A stretch of DNA of 35,016 bases, taken from the NCBI GenBank assembly GCA_004369045.1, contig ML213506.1, positions 1,292,623-1,327,638 on the forward strand, in the 5' to 3' direction. The stretch comes from Heliocybe sulcata (Eukaryota; Basidiomycota; Agaricomycetes; Gloeophyllales; Gloeophyllaceae). The notes under the pieces are model-generated. The model was not told the origin of the DNA. It worked only from the letters and a program-made list of their open reading frames with translations, and did no database searches. Below, one piece after another: positions 10,025 through 21,125 of the stretch. Within the stretch, counting starts at the first letter, position 1, and every line of letters starts with the position of its first letter. Both the position numbers and the translations under genes were made by a program.

Positions 10025-10504
10025 GCGGGTGAGAGGATGACGGCGATGGCGGAGGGGGACAGTCTTCATGCAACCAAGGTAACACTTGCAGCCGTGGTGG
10101 CAATGGATGACGGGAGAGGTATGCATCCAATACAGGAGCCACTTCTGCCTCTGATGGAAAGAAGGGCTCGTAGACTGGAATGGCTATTGATCTCCAGTCT
10201 GTGCTCTGGAACCTTGCCACACCACTCCAGAAGAAGAAGATTGGGACATGGCACTTGAGGAGCATTTCCATCATATCCTGGAACCAGGATACTTTGTCCC
10301 GCACATTGAAAGCTGCTCCGGCGCAGCAAGGAGGAGGGGCAGCCATAAAGCACAATCGATGCAGTTCATCCATCCATCAGGTGCTTATCCCCAGCTGAGG
10401 GTGGTCTTCAGGATAGAAGACGTGGGAGTACAGCCCTGAGTACCGGCAGTAATATCTCACCAACACCATCATCGGGACAAACACATCCTGGGATATCATC
10501 ACAG

Positions 10505-11859
10505 TGATAGGCCCCAATCTGTTCTGGCCCCAGAAAACACGTTTCTCAATGCTTCTGTGCCATACGCGGGAACTTTGGACTATTCTCGGCAACGGTGACT
10601 TTTGGACTCTATATGCCAACTGGGCTATTCTTGGGTGACAGCGCTTCCAGTTGACATCAGCGAGGCCGCATCAGTGCCGGCAACCGCCGCCTATTCAGCA
10701 TTGTCATCAGCGACTCGGCCGACGTCTTCATATCGGCCGACCTACATTCAGTCGGAACAATGGCTGCTCCTAGGCGTCGGCGCTCCACTCTTGACTCTGG
10801 TCTAGGCATCAGCACATCACTATCGAATGACACGTCACTCACTGAAGCTCCGGCCATGGTCCCACACGCTATCGTCCCTGCTATCTGATCTTATCGAGTC
10901 GCATCCGCTTACGCCGAACCAGCTGGGCTCGTCGAACAATAGACACTCAATGCATGCTAGCAACATGCCCGACGTGGCCGACCTTGCCAACACACCAGAG
11001 CCGCTTGCCAAGACCCGGACTTCGGGCCAGCGCTGCTCGAGAGTGTTCACTCACAATTAGATGCCTTATCGATCTGACTCGATGACTGGCTATTGACATC
11101 TACTATTGTCTCGCTCAGCAGGGCTAGCGGTGGCGCTCGTATGGCTCGTTCAAGATAGCATGTGCAGTGTCACTGCGCTTTGGTTGAAGGAGCGGTTTAG
11201 CGGGTTAGGATTGGACGATGGGTTTGATAGCAGAGTGAGCGACGACTGGGCGCAGCAGATGGTTTGGCAATTGGTGAAGTGACTCAGGTGAACAGCGAGA
11301 CAATAGGAGGACGATGAGGTAGCATTAGTAGACTGTAGCGTACTTGTATTTAAGGACAATTTTCTGTTTGTACAATCCAAGTTACTTTCTCCCGTTCACA
11401 TCTCAGCTTAGCGTCAGAGTCTCGCATCTTCCGACTTCATCAAGAGTTTCTGCCAACGTCGTTCTAAAGTCAACAACTGCTAGTATCGTGCACGTTCCAT
11501 CCAGTACTAGTCTCCGAAGCGACCTCGTGCGTTGTAGTAAATCTGTTCACCGTCGTCGTCAAGAGTTTAGATTGTTGCTGTCACTGTCAGCACCGCTGTC
11601 ACTGTCACTGTTGCTGCATTGCGTTAGCGACTTCAGTTCGTTAGTGCCGGCCTTCCAAGTGCCGTGTGCCACGATCCTCATATCAAAGGCCCCTCCCAAT
11701 CACATGTCTTCCATCTCCTTGTTCCCCTCGAACTAATCTATACCCTTCGATTCCCCGGACCTCGCAGCCGCGTACCACCAAGGGTTTTGTGGTATTGTGT
11801 GGTTGTTTGTTCTTTCTAGGTCTTCGTTCCGGGTCTCGTCGAGTGTCAGTGTCTCATCA
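10505..11859 (+). mobile_element. LTR-like unit, subfamily D (complete, 4-bp target duplication)
   Basis: A 1355-bp unit, TGATAGGCC...CTCATCA, flanked by ACAG at 10501-10504 and 11860-11863. It shares the 5' signature (GTTCTGGCCCCAGAAAACACG), a TATA-like box with a following AAGTTACT block (near 11345-11390) and the 3' block with hairpin, but its interior is unlike subfamilies B and C. Insertion interrupts the minus-strand gene inside a Thr-Val codon pair. Neither an internal domain nor a second LTR is present, so a solo LTR is the best reading. Small open frames within it are unsupported. Confidence 0.8.
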
Positions 11860-12431
11860 ACAGTGTTCTGGAGCTTCTTCAGAGACGTGAAGCTCCTCAA
11901 GTATCCGAAGGTCGACGGGTACCAGTATGGGGAGATGCCCAGGTGGTACAAGCCTGTCCAGGTCTGAAGTTGCATATAATTATGAATCTGCATCTCAAGT
12001 GTCTGCCAGTTCTCTCGTAATCCCAGCTCAAGCATGAATCTGTTCCCTTCGTGCACCACAGGAATCGATGAGCGGGTGACGTCCAGTCGGCTGAACAAAC
12101 CCACCCAGACAATGAACTGCGGCTGCAGAACCCAGATCTGCCAGGGTGAATGGTCCTCAGCCCAGTTGGTTTCCATCAGATCACGGGGCATCTTGTCTTT
12201 GTAGATGTGCAGGATCATTTTGTTATGGAGGACTGCACAAGTGGGACACAAGAAAAGCCGACTGTCTTCGTCGATGAAGGCTCGGGTTTTCATTCATTTC
12301 CAAGTATAGCAGAAGTAGTTTCAGCGTCATGTCATTTGAAGGAAAGCAGTGTGAACATACCACTCATCCATCCTGATGTGTTTTGCCTCCAAATAGGCAT
12401 CCAGTTCTGGTCTGCTTCTAGCATAGCACAA

Positions 12432-13124
12432 CTAGTGTAAGTGTAAGATTCTGGGAGTGGAATAAGCATGGACGTACACTTTCTCCCCTGCACCAAGTTT
12501 GTTGCCGATATGGCACTTGACTTCACTTATATTATTGGTATATTCGAGATCGGCCATGCCTGCGGTTGTTTGCTTGGGATTTTGATTGAGTGGTGCAGCT
12601 GCTGGGCAAGAACATTGCGAGCACAGCAGGATACGCGACCAACGTCAACAGTCACCAGAGGGATGCGGGAAGTGAGCGCGGCAAGAGACACAGCCAACAG
12701 TCACCAGAGAGCACAGTGAGTGATGGAACTGCTGGGCTTGAGCTTGAGGTTGCACATAGCCAACAGTCACTGGAGGGCATGGTGAGTGAAGGAAGTGTGG
12801 GGCTTGAGGTTGCAGCTTGAGGCATTGAGCTTGATGTGACACGCAGTCAACAGTCACCAGAGGGCATGGTGAGTGAAGAAGGTATAGGCTTGAGGTTGAG
12901 GTAAAGACTGCCGTGTTGCGCAGCCTTGAGCACGAGTTGAGAGACTTAGAAAAAAAACGCGTGCCGGTGAGAGTGGCTGTGCACCGTGAGAATGATCCCG
13001 CTGACCTAATCAGAAAAACCACTCCTCGTCGTTGCGAACGGCTGACTCACCCTCTCAGATGCTCAACACTCCCTGTGCCCTCCAGGGACCATGGCTGTCT
13101 GCTTTGGAACAATTCACTAGTGGG
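12432..13124. other. Region upstream of the minus-strand gene; repeats, no gene called
   Basis: 12432-12545 may hold the 5' exon of the minus-strand gene (a frame reading ISATNLVQGRK before a possible donor). 12646-12900 holds imperfect tandem repeats. The rest up to the CACTAGTG end at 13125 has no recognised content. Confidence 0.35.
12646..12900 (+). repeat. Four imperfect tandem repeats (CAACAGTCACCAGAG units)
   Basis: Copies of the core begin at 12646, 12695, 12761 and 12848. The third and fourth share a longer unit (GGGCATGGTGAGTGAAG). On the plus strand they read as SQQSPEGMVSEG-type repeats, broken by a stop near 12820; the spacing is irregular (49, 66, 87 bp). It could be a repetitive exon or simple duplication. 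No domain is recognised. Confidence 0.5.
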
Positions 13125-14150
13125 CCCAACTTAATATATATATATTACCACAAGTGCAGTAAACTCATATGCACCACTTTAGTACTGCATATATTGCATA
13201 TATGCCAGTGGTATGATTATATCCTACTACTCATATATAAAAGGGTATATTTCTGAGGGTATGTGGTGAGTTTATAAGTGGATAGGTACATCCCTCTGGT
13301 AGAATTATACCTAAGTTGTGGAGCTCTATAGACCATTTATATTTGGCTTATATAGAGGAATGAGTAGGATAATATGCGAATTGTACTGATTGGCAGAGCA
13401 GATATATGAGATGCATATGCACATCCATTGTTTTATATTAGTCTTGTAGAGAGCATGCAGTGCACTTATAGTAGCTTTATGCATGTTGTTAGGAAGATTA
13501 TACACGATTGTATGTTCTCTTTGGTAAATCTATAGTGGGGTTATAATAGCCATTTCCATATTTATACCTGGCTTGTGTGTATTTACTAGTGAAGTTATAT
13601 GAGCTCTATACTGGTGGATGGGCAGTTTATGCTGGAACCGTAGCAGGCTCTGGGCAATTTAAATTGACCTTATGGTGCTTGCCAGTAGGTTTGTACTTGG
13701 TTTGTACAGGTCTTCGGTAAAAATATCCCTGGATTATAATACACAATGGGCAGTTCATATCAGTCTGTACAGTCTTCCGGGACATATATATCTTGGTTGT
13801 ACAGGTCCTCTGTACATATATGCCTGGTAATAAAAGTCACCAATAGATTTATACCAGCCTGTGTGGATTATGACTGCAATTTTATATACCCTTGTATTGT
13901 TTATGCTGTGGTTGTACCAACCAACAGTATATTTATATGCCCATTACCCACCGGTTTATTCAGCGGTGATACTAACTACTGGTGGATTTGTATTCCCTTT
14001 ATACGTCACGTATGCTGCTTCTGCAGTGAGACTATATTAGTTTTGTATCTGCTGCAGTAACTTTATATACTTGTCATAGTCCTACCATACCTCATGGCCA
14101 TGCTGCTGTCACAAGCAGCCTATCCTGACAGTATGCAGAATCTCTTATTA
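13125..14150 (+). repeat. Left subterminal AT-rich repeat array of the KDZ element
   Basis: This is about 1 kb without genes, made of short units spaced roughly 20-50 bp apart (variants of TTTATACCTGG, TTTGTACAGG, GTTTATAT). The units recur in the other CACTAGTG elements and in the opposite orientation at the right end. Such arrays are typical transposase-binding zones of large cut-and-paste elements (family knowledge; binding not shown here). Confidence 0.6.
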
Positions 14151-14376
14151 TTAGTCAAAAATATAATGTACTGCATGCCACGAGCGAGCGGGAAAGAGAT
14201 GCATAGCGGGAAAAGAGATACGTAGCGGGAAAGAGAGGAAGTGAGCAAGCCGATTGCAGCAACGCTGACAGCAGACACCTACATAGCAACGAGCCGCACA
14301 CACTCAGTTGGTCTTGCACCTGGTCCGAATATGAGTCATATGAATCTGATGCAAAACTCAAGGAGACTCACCTCTT

Positions 14377-15630
14377 TCAGGCCCTTTGACTGTCCAGACA
14401 AGCCCGGAGGGCACTCTTGTCATTGTACAGGCCCTCGATCATCCGCCGGATGACCCAGTCAACATCATCAAAGGCCTCCATAAATTGCTCACCCTCCTGA
14501 TCAAACTGCTGCCCCTCCTGCAATGCATAGAACCACCACAAGAGTGACATGAGCGTACCGAAGACCCCATTAGGCCCGGCCCGCCTGAGGATCGCCCAAT
14601 CATCGTCATGAGACAACTCTCGGTCAAGCGGCCACTTCCCCAACTGAACGTGCCAGTCAGGTTGCATCGACACCCACCACTCCCTCCAGCTCTTCTTGTA
14701 CTTCTTAAGGTCAGCAATCTTTGGCATGAGCTTCTTGTCCCAAGGCTTGCCAACACTGTTCCAGCAGTGGATTTCTTCTACGCACTTGGCAGCCGGTAGC
14801 CAGTGGGCGTGATCCTGCAGTATCCGATAAGAAATGTTGGGCACAACTAATCGTAAAAGCATGCACCTTCACATCCGGATGCCCCATCAGATCCTCGAGG
14901 AGTACCCAGTGTTTCACTGTGCCATGCCATCCTTCCACCTGCTCTTCCATGCCCCGGAACCAGTCCAGGGCATTGTGGACCCAGTCGGGGCACCCCGACT
15001 TCAGTTCCCCCCATTTGACACCAGGCATCTTGCTTGGCGAGGATAAGCCAGCTGCTGCAGTGGGTAACGGCTCCGAAGACTGACGGCCAGACTGTGATGG
15101 GGTGCTATGGAGACTTATGAGCCATCTTCCCAGATTAGAGTAGTCCGATGCTCACCTGTCAGCCTCTGCTGCACCAGCTTTCCTCTTCCGTGGGTTAGTC
15201 GAATCTAACCTCGAGCATAGGGTACTCTTGGACAGCGTGGAAATGTGCGTGTGCCGTGGTGAATGAGTGAACTGCTGGAAGAAGAGGACCATGCACTTTC
15301 CCCAATCACCACTCGCCCTGTGTCCTTACTGCCCGGCGCTTTTGCAACCTTGCGCCCGTTCCGCTCACTGACCCTCTTCTCCACATCACCATTCTTCTTC
15401 CTTCCTTTGGCTCCCTGCAACTCTGTCTCGGACTCGGAGTCCTCAGTTGAGCTGGCACTGCTGGGCTTGTGCAGAGACGACTTGCAATTGGTGTGGTGCT
15501 TAGCCTTCCTTGTTGATTTGTGGCGTGCACATTCTCGCATGTCCTAGTCTTCGTCAGAGCTATCCTCCTCATCCTCTTCCTCCATTTCATCCTCTTCATC
15601 AGATCACGACTGGTCGCGATCACTTTTGCC
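14377..15630 (-). pseudogene. Hypothetical gene of the KDZ element, unknown function
   Basis: The best-preserved part runs from about 15028 to the stop at 14377. It opens with WGELKSGCPDWVHNALDWF, then WHGTVKHWVLLEDLMGHPDVK. A ~50-nt GT..AG intron (about 14863-14813) follows, then DHAHWLPAAKCVEEIHCW, a WREWWVSMQPDWHV motif and LRRAGPNGVFGTLMSLLWW. This resembles a widespread family of unannotated Agaricomycete proteins with a conserved 'WR.WW...QP.W' core. Upstream (15204-15630) is disordered sequence rich in Ser, Glu and Lys (acidic EEEDEEDSSDED, basic RKAKHH) with several stops. The true start is unknown and the region is probably dead. The position beside a KDZ transposase suggests an accessory gene of the element, or host cargo. 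Confidence 0.45.
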
Positions 15631-15639
15631 CTTTGATGT

Positions 15640-15916
15640 TGATATGCCTCTACATGGTTCTGGCCTCCGAAAACGCATTTTTAGGCTATTTGCGCAGACT
15701 CCCACGCTCTGTGCGAGAGTGAGCATATCCACAGCATCGCGCTACGAGCAAAACTCGAGTTTCTGTGGACTTTTCACTATTTCCGGCAATTCCCGACGAC
15801 TCCTGATCTCATTCGACAACCGTTCCACTGCATTACATGAGCGCGCGTGCTCTTCTCAGCCATCACAGCGGTGTGGCAATACCCTCCCGACAGCAGCGGT
15901 GTTGCACGGCAGTGCT
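15640..15916 (+). mobile_element. LTR-like unit, subfamily C, 5' fragment
   Basis: Starts TGATATGCCTCTACATGG and matches the first ~280 bp of the copies at 34479 and 28630 (minus). It ends abruptly around 15916. It lies just upstream of the minus-strand gene. Confidence 0.75.
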
Positions 15917-16669
15917 GGTCTGCTAAGGTGAAGGCCAGGTCCTGGAAGCCTGCCTTGGGCAAAAAGATGGGGGGGGCAACACTGGAGGACTAGTTACAAA
16001 ATGCTTCCAGTTGTATTACATTCCTGTACTTGCAGACAAATAGATCGAGTCAGTAGTCGCATATACATTGATGTTTCGCTGAGTAATATCTACAAACAAT
16101 ATTTCGGATGATGACTTGATGCATAAAGGTGGGAAGATGTGCAGTGGCGATAGAGCTTTCAGCTCTAGATCCATCATCTTAATGCTTGAAATCACGCTGC
16201 AAGTAGCATGCATGATTCATATTCATTTGGGTGCTTGTATTTCCATAGAGCTATGTAACTATCTCCTATTAAAGAATTTGCTGCGGTGCACAAAGTACTG
16301 GTGTTGCGCGCTGGAAGACGGAATTGCATTAGGATGCAAGCATCGAAGCTCAGCGTTCACCAGCAACCAGAGTGAAGACACAAGTAACATCTAAGTGTAT
16401 ATGCCCATCCGACCGACTATAACTTTCGAAAAAGTTCTATAGCAGGACATACTACTTTGTTCAAATGCAATATGATATTTTCATGGGTCCTGAACACTGT
16501 AAACCACTGCTATCGTCAATACAGCTATCAATCTGCAGTGTGCCACTTCAGCCACAGATACCTTTTCCGGCATAGGCACTTAATGACCAACCAATCGGGT
16601 CGTATTCCGTTTCAACCAAGCTCATTCTCGTTTTTTGTTCAACAACATTAACCACCCACTTGACCTGGG
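15917..16669. other. No gene recognised
   Basis: This stretch lies between the divergent minus-strand gene and the KDZ transposase, and probably held their promoters. There is a G8 run at 15970-15977 and moderately AT-rich sequence. Open frames here (65-92 codons) have no recognisable features. Confidence 0.4.
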
Positions 16670-19600
16670 ATGAAGCGGGGCCACGATCCACCTTCAAGGC
16701 CAAAGAAATTGAAGGTTCGCATCCATGAAGGCACCTCTTCCACGACCTCAATCGAGCGTCTCCGTTATTCCAAAACCAAAGCCGGCTGTTTCAACCAGCT
16801 CAGCCAAGAGGTGACAGTGCTGGCCCACCCCGAAGATGGATCAGACCAGTCCAGCAGTGCTCAGGAGTCCGATTGGACAGATGAGGAAGAACCTGTGCTG
16901 GAATTCAAACACCAGGAGCCGGAGCCTAAGCAACGCAAGAAGGGTGGGGGAACACGTTATCAAAATACCGTACATGACTTGTCATCGATTATGTCCAGTC
17001 TGACCATGGAAGTGCAGTGAAAATTAGAGGAATGGTTACCACTACGTGACTCATTCCTTGATGAGATTCTACAGCTTGATGGCTTCAGTTCATCCACTTC
17101 CAACTGCTGATCCTGTGGCAATGAAGATTCCCTCTATCGCTGCCTCGACTGTTTCACCCGTAGCCTAATACACCAGGCCTGCGTCTTGACAGATCATAGC
17201 TTACAGCCCTTGCATAGGATTGAGGTCTGCATTTTCCGCCGGTAACTCTCCGGAATGATTGCTAACATCGCCTTCTAGCTCTGGAACGGCCAACATTTTG
17301 AGAAGCACTCATTTTGCGCTTTAGGGCTGACCCTCCAACTTGGACATGACGGCACCATCTGTCCATACCCCACAGATGGTGTGGATGACTTCCTTCTCAT
17401 AGACGTGACCGGCATTCACAGAGTGTCCATTGAGTATTGTGGATGTCAATGCACCTCCCTTCCAAAGTACACCCAGTTACTTTGATCATCCTGGTTCCCC
17501 ACGAGTTTCAAGCGCCTGGGCACGGCATTCACCTTTGGGCTCTTGAACCTCTTCCATCAGCTCACTTTACAGGGAAAAACAAACTTGTATGACTTCTGGT
17601 TGACTCTACTGCGCGTCACGGATAATTCAAGCTTGGCCTCCCATTCTGTAAGTATCTATTGATGTGATGCCATGGGATGATGCTCCCGGCGAATGTAGTT
17701 TCACTACAAGGACTTCGTGCACGTCATGTGACTGTGGCATCATCTCATGATGCTCAAGCGGGCCGGCCGCAGTCATGATCCCTCTTTGAGCAGCGGTACG
17801 GCCCAGGGAGAGCTGGCCATCGAATGTTCAGCATGTCCGCACCCGAATGGTAACTTACCCGAGGAATGGGAGGATGCGGATTTGTCCATTGCGTGAGTGT
17901 TCATCCTAGTTCTCCAGTACACTGCATGTACTGATCTTGCGTGAGTCTAGTTGGCTGTACGCACTTACATTAGCAATTGATGCTAACTTCCACCTCAAGC
18001 TCAAGGAGCATGATCTCACTTTGTCGAGGAGTCCGGCTATCAGCGGTTTCTTAGGAGTCATATAGAAGAGTCCGAGGTAATCACTTCTTATGCATGTGGA
18101 CTTTGTCTCATCGGCTGCACAGGTCAGCACCTGTCAATCGTGTCATGATGCTATCATGTGTTCAGCACTCGGCACACCAAAGGCTACGCCGTTTCAGGTA
18201 TTGGGTCCAGCTCATGTGCGCATCATGGTCTGATGCGGCGCAATGCAGCTGCTGACTTGCAAGTCGGCGAAAAGTCAGCATCTTGTTCGTTCTCAGTCGT
18301 TGTGCTATACTGATACCAGGATATAAGATATTGCACCATGGACTTCCTGGTCCTATCTACACTCATTGGCACTGCCCTCCTACATCTGGTATTCAGCTAC
18401 GACATCGCATGCGAATGGTCGCACAACTTCTGGAAACACATCAAGGCATTCCCAGTCCACATGCAGCTCGATCATCGCAAGGTCCAGATCCATAATGTCA
18501 TCCCAAAGTTCCACATCAATGCTCACGGCCTTCCATGTCAAGTCTCATACAACATTGCTTATATACCTCACGTCGGGCAGCTCTGTGGTGAAGTCATAGA
18601 GTCCAATTGGTCGCATACCAATGCTTTGGGCACGAGCTTGAGGGAGATGGCTCCTGGGGTGCGGCACAAAACACTCAATTGGCAAAAGGTTCTGACCTTC
18701 GGTGAGTGACAGCTTTCGACATTGCTTCATGATTCTGATCGTTGTCTTAGGTGTCTCCTTCCGCAAGAAGTACCTTGAAGCTGTCCGCCTCTCCAAGAAA
18801 CATGAAGACCTCTTTGTACGCTTCTCCGCGACATTCCTGGATGCTACCCTATGTAAATGGGAGAAGATGGTGCTTCAGTGGGAGAAGGACAAGCAGAACC
18901 CTAACCCCTATGCAGAGGATATGTCTGGTAAGTGGTTGCCTCGTGCTTCGATCAGCTACTGTTATGACCGGCTATAGGTACAACACTGCACTCAGTATGC
19001 CTTCAACTGTCACTGGAAGAACAAGCCTCGGACTCATCTCGCAGGAGGGCGGCGCAACACAAGATGACCACCAGCCAGTTCTTACACAGCGGACTGGAAT
19101 TAGAAGAAGAACAATAAGCATCTTTCTTTTCACCATCACAGTTCTTGCTTACCACATTGTTCAGGCAGCAATTTCAACTACACATTGCAAATCTCAAGGC
19201 ACCACTCACCGCGAAGGAGAAGGCGGACCTCCAAGACAAGAGGTCCTTGTTACGGTGTTGCGTCGGCATGTGGCGGAGTATCCAGGCTCTCCACATGCCA
19301 TGTGTGGCTGCGCAGTTCTTAGATGGGCTGACCAGGCTTGCCGACGACAGCAACAACATCCCGGAGGACGACGAGGATAATGAGGATGACAACGCGACTC
19401 ATGCCTGTGGTGAGACCATGCACCTTCACCTCCCATCCGGCCTACCAAGGTCCCTTTGCATGACACTGCCTTATCAGCTTGATGCGAAGGAGCTGCACCT
19501 CCGGCTTGCTCAGGCTCATGACAGCCTATCCGAGATATGGCAACAACGACGGGTACTTCAAGGCCTAACAGAGTTCAAGAAGCAGAACATCTCCGGTACA

Positions 19601-20332
19601 GGGCAGAGAGCCAATATGCACCTCAGGGCTCTATACAATCGGTTTAATCAGAAGACTAGGCATGCTGCCGAGCGTTATCGTGCTGCTTGCTGTGCACTCA
19701 TGGTCCTGGACCCGGCAGGTGTGTGGTCACGGACACTCCTACCTCTTGAAGATCAGGATATCACTGGACCTGGAAGGGGTGAGGAGGATGTCAGCGAGGA
19801 TCAGTACGAGATGTCATGGATATGGCATGTTGGCAGTAACAGAGGTGGGGTTGGCGAGGAGGGGAGTGATGCCGGATATCATGAGGGCCTTAGAGTAGAG
19901 TGGGTGAAGTCAAGGGCTCAGGTGCAGCACTGGCGGGAGGAGGTCCAACTGCTTGAGGAGGAGATGAGGAGGGCTGTGGCCTACCTGGAGTGGAAGGCCA
20001 ATTGGTGGCATAGTCAAGCTTACCGTAGAGTAGACACTGGTGTGCCTCAAGATGTGCAGCACGGCCTTGCTGCCTATGCCTTCAAGCAGGCAGGGGTCAT
20101 GGATGGGCTCGCGGTGCAGTTTGCGAGCCACTGGCTCCCCGTTCTCAAGGCGAACAAAGTGTTCCCCAAGTGGGGGGAGGGGTACATCTCACGTGGTCAA
20201 GCCACCTGCGACACCCCAGGTGCAGTGGCCACATCAGACTGCGAGTCATCGACAGTGGATGGCAAAGAGCCTCATCATGATGAATCCGAGACCGAAGATC
20301 TCAATGATGACTATATAGACTTGGATGACTGA
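16670..20332 (+). pseudogene. KDZ transposase with CxC-type cysteine cluster (degraded)
   Basis: Kyakuja-Dileera-Zisupton DDE transposase. Exon 1 (ATG 16670) has a basic, disordered N-terminus, then the cysteine cluster (SCGNEDSLYRCLDCF ... PLHRIE). A 54-nt intron (17225-17278, GCTAAC branch) is followed by LWNGQHFEKHSF ... LTLQLGH, then WFPTSFKRLGTAFTFG and NLYDFWLTLL. After an intron (17648-17698) comes LKRAGRSHD and IECSACPHPNGNLPEEW. The core has IDANFHLKL, YCTMDFLVLSTL, FSYDIACEWSHNFW, IPKFHINAHGLPC, GEVIESNW and REMAPGVRHKTLNW (18338-18700). The last exon, to 20332, has LRALYNRFNQKTRHAAERYRAA and an acidic tail. The family's acidic residues (DAN, YDIAC, GEVIE) are present. In-frame TGA codons lie at 17018, 17108, 17483 and 17729, with a frameshift near 18020. 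An apparent donor has become ATAAGC near 19117. It is inactive as it stands. Confidence 0.85.
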
Positions 20333-20334
20333 TG

Positions 20335-21125
20335 CATGTAAATATATTGTCTAGCACGATTCTTGAATGTGTTTTGTGTGTCCCCTCTTGCTCATTGAAG
20401 GACCAATATTACAAGCATTGGTTGAATATAAGGATTATTTAAAAGGTGCACTGGCTCACAGAAGTCCATACATAATTGGCTGTCAGGGAGACACAAGGCT
20501 GGTATATTTGGACCAGATCCCACACAACCTGGATATATTCCAAGGTGCTGCCCGTACAATTCCAATATATTCCAAGGTGCTTCCTGTACAAGGCTGGTAT
20601 ATTCGGACCAGATCCCACACAACCTGGGTATATTCCGAGGTGCTGTCTGTACAATCCTGGTATAATTCAAGGTACTGCCCTTATCATTGAGGTATATTTT
20701 CACTGGACCACTCACAGCCTGTGTATAATCCTCCTGAGTAGTGCTCATAAAGTCGACATAATTTGACTGTCTTCTGTATATCTGATGTATAAATCTATTG
20801 AACAAATGTACAAGACCCATATAACCCGGCTGATCGGGACATATATTCACAATAAACTCACCACAAATTTTACAAACAAATAATAAATGTACTGCAATAG
20901 CCAGTACAGGCCATATAATATGATGGCAACATGTGGTACCTCCATACGAATATAACCACTGATATATATATGTGTACCATATAATCCATCTAAAACAATT
21001 ATATGGGTACCATATGATTCGTCTAAAACCCATATATTGAATTTATCGATTATATTGGGATGACTAAAGTGGTGTATATCAGTTTACCACAGTTGTGGTA
21101 CTTTGTGTATATTTTTAGGGCCCAC
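20335..21125 (-). repeat. Right subterminal AT-rich repeat array of the KDZ element
   Basis: Gene-free, with recurring units such as GGTATATTCGGACCAGATCCCA at about 60-bp spacing (20500-20660), then AT-rich sequence. The palindrome TTTACCAC-AG-TTGTGGTA lies at 21083-21100 and the terminus GGGCCCAC at 21118-21125. A 213-codon minus-strand frame crosses it but consists of the repeated motif and has no domain. Confidence 0.6.

Larger units (their letters stand above)
9177..12431 (-). pseudogene. Conserved basidiomycete gene of unknown function, split by an LTR-like unit
   Basis: On the minus strand, 12293-11860 and 10500-9177 form one reading frame once the unit 10505-11859 and one ACAG duplication are set aside; the frame continues exactly (KKLQNT | VMISQDVF). 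A likely upstream exon at 12431-12361 reads SRPELDAYLEAKHIRMDEW, with an acceptor CTAG before it. Visible parts, in order, are: a CPTCAVLHNK segment; WVLQPQFIVWVG; an aromatic FVPMMVLVRYY region; WMDELHRLCFM; a proline- and serine-rich linker with a duplicated 14-residue repeat; a basic FLARREARHKAIY segment; an aromatic module ending DNCWDCYQDL; and a low-complexity SQAAS-repeat tail. I associate this architecture with unannotated, often expanded Agaricomycete proteins; I know no function. There is one in-frame TGA (10377-10379), where the reading suggests Arg. The tail past 9177 is LTR-derived. Confidence 0.55.
13125..21125 (+). mobile_element. KDZ-transposase DNA element, ~8 kb, with AT-rich subterminal arrays
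   Basis: The left end, CACTAGTGGGCCC (13125), and the right end, ...TAGGGCCCAC (21118-21125), are inverted. Just inside each lies a shared order of motifs: TTACCACA/TGTGGTAA palindrome, then CAC(C)ACTTTAGT. The last five bases of the right terminus (TAGTG) are missing where copia gag begins, and the flanks do not match, so the right end is damaged and no duplication is visible. Inside are a minus-strand gene (14377-15630), an LTR-like fragment (15640-15916) and the KDZ transposase (16670-20332). The pairing of ends is inference from sequence similarity and enclosure of the transposase. Confidence 0.6.

Noticed and set aside
12646-12900. CRISPR-like array
   Set aside because: The repeats are irregular in spacing and sequence, the organism is eukaryotic, and no spacers of constant length exist.
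20392-21033. 213-codon minus-strand open frame
   Set aside because: It is made of the AT-rich subterminal repeat motif, with no domain and biased composition.
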